The translations under genes were made by a program, and so were the position numbers. 64,000 nt of DNA from Moorena sp. SIO3I8 (GTDB lineage: Bacteria; Cyanobacteriota; Cyanobacteriia; Cyanobacteriales; Coleofasciculaceae): positions 1 to 64,000 of the forward strand of contig NZ_JAAHHW010000009.1 of NCBI RefSeq assembly GCF_010692325.1, read 5' to 3'. The notes beneath the pieces were generated by a model. That model saw only the letters and a program-made list of their open reading frames with translations, searched no databases and was not told the origin of the DNA. Shown piece by piece: positions 63,405-64,000 of this stretch (position 1 is the first letter of the stretch; each line of letters starts with the position of its first letter).

Positions 63405-63595
63405 AAGGTTGAAGGTTGAAGGTTGAAGGTTGAAGGTTGAAGGTTGAAGGTTGAAGGTTGAAGGTTGAAGGTTGAAGGTTGAAGGTTGAAGGTTATGGGG
63501 TTGAAGGTTATGGGGTTGAAGGTTATGGGGTTGAAGGTTATGGGGTTGAAGGTTATGGGGTTGAAGGTTATGGGGTTGTTCGCCAAAGGCGTCCG
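63405..63595. repeat. STRR: ggttgaa heptamers, then 15-mer ggttatggggttgaa
   Basis: About twelve ggttgaa heptamers (63409-63493) followed by six copies of a 15-nt unit that joins ggttgaa with ggttatgg (63494-63575), then gttcgccaaaggcg. The 105-codon minus-strand frame through it is purely repeat-derived. Confidence 0.9.
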
Positions 63596-63729
63596 GTATA
63601 GGGCAGGTTATTGGTCTTCCATAGCTCGATTTTAGGACAACTGTACAAGGAGTACTTACCTAAGGAGATAGGGAGATTTCCCCTCACCGCGATAGTTGAA
63701 ACTAAACTAGCGCTTACTCAATACCATCT

Positions 63730-63840
63730 AACCGTCTAACCTACCCTTCACCGAACGCCTTTGGCGAACAACCGTCTAACCTTGGCCTATTGGCCACGCT
63801 TCGCGAACAACCGTCTAACCTTAAACCATCTAACCCTCAA
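63730..63840. repeat. Palindrome-family and ccgtctaacc repeats
   Basis: Repeats of aaccgtctaacct interleaved with gaacgcctttggcgaac and ggccacgcttcgcgaac palindromes, before the last gene of the window. Confidence 0.7.
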
Positions 63841-63919
63841 CCGTACCTGCAACCTTCAACTAATTCAGCTGTTTTCTCTGTAGACTATTTGCAGGCACTC
63901 AACATGCAAATGGAAGTCT

Positions 63920-64000
63920 ATGCTACGCCTTAAAATCTCCTTAGCTAACTTACTGCTTATTGTTGCTACTGGCTTGACAATCGTCCTGCTATGGCAACTG
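63920..64000 (+). CDS. Start of a membrane protein gene (runs off window)
   Basis: 27 codons from the ATG at 63920 read MLRLKISLANLLLIVATGLT and then IVLLWQL, an N-terminal membrane segment with a positively charged start. This could be the first segment of a sensor kinase or other membrane protein; too short to identify. Confidence 0.5.
   Translation, partial: MLRLKISLANLLLIVATGLTIVLLWQL

Noticed and set aside
63269-63586. 105-codon minus-strand reading frame (repeated NPITF and FNLQPST)
   Set aside because: It is the translation of the ggttgaa/ggttatgg repeats and overlaps the end of the symporter gene.

Overview
The window looks like chromosomal DNA of a cyanobacterium, most likely a large-genome filamentous type (Moorena/Lyngbya-like by impression; the species is inference). 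The support is: many HIP1-type GCGATCGC octamers, numerous short tandem repeats with a 7-nt period (cyanobacterial STRRs), an NDH-1 NdhD subunit, a XisH/XisI pair, cyanobacterial-style RibA-like, EF-Ts and S2 proteins, and long repeat-rich intergenic regions. I saw no tRNA, rRNA or CRISPR array.

Layout. 1-4.0 kb: the 5' part of a KtrB/TrkH potassium channel, a tocopherol-methyltransferase-like enzyme and two membrane proteins. 4.2-11.2 kb (minus strand): the most interesting locus, a retron. It has a WGR/HEAT-repeat protein, a SWIM zinc-finger protein, a non-coding RNA whose a1/a2 arms and msd hairpin can be drawn from the sequence, and a reverse transcriptase with the retron hallmarks NAxxH, YADD and VTG. 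The gene content fits my recollection of the type XIII retron class; the RNA fold described here is read directly from the sequence. 11.4-16.8 kb: a membrane Ser/Thr kinase, thrB and ndhD. 17.2-25.7 kb: a molybdenum aldehyde oxidoreductase (PaoABC-like) with separate XdhC and MocA-like maturation genes, interleaved with an NTF2-membrane fusion and a fructose-6-phosphate aldolase. 25.8-31.3 kb: small proteins, SUI1, a lipase, xisHI and a 5'-truncated tldD abutting transposase debris. 31.9-35.6 kb: a secreted mutarotase-gluconolactonase fusion convergent with a PQQ-type sugar dehydrogenase, together a plausible periplasmic aldose-oxidation route. 35.9-38.6 kb: a GTP cyclohydrolase II-like gene followed by URC4, resembling the uracil-catabolism URC1/URC4 pair. 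38.7-47.3 kb: an M50 protease, 2TM and TPR proteins, an ECF-like sigma factor, a VOC protein, a CNNM/CBS protein, a lipoprotein and a metallo-beta-lactamase-fold protein without its usual metal ligands. 48.6-58.1 kb: housekeeping genes (ppa, alr, rpsB, tsf, cysS) broken up by a frameshifted Rpn-type nuclease gene, a CobW GTPase with an aberrant C-terminus and a decayed tnpB. 58.4-64 kb: a eukaryote-like sulfotransferase, a pentapeptide-repeat protein and a two-component sodium:solute symporter (DUF4212 plus SSS) whose genes are separated by a MITE.

Overall this is ordinary core metabolism embedded in very repeat-rich DNA. Heptamer STRRs, a family of short GC-rich palindromes, several MITE-like elements (one with an 8-bp target duplication, one with TAA) and IS200/IS605-type remnants fill the spaces and in places enter or break genes (URC4, sulfotransferase tail, tnpB, tldD). 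Gene calls rest on recognised motifs and family resemblance; no database search was run.
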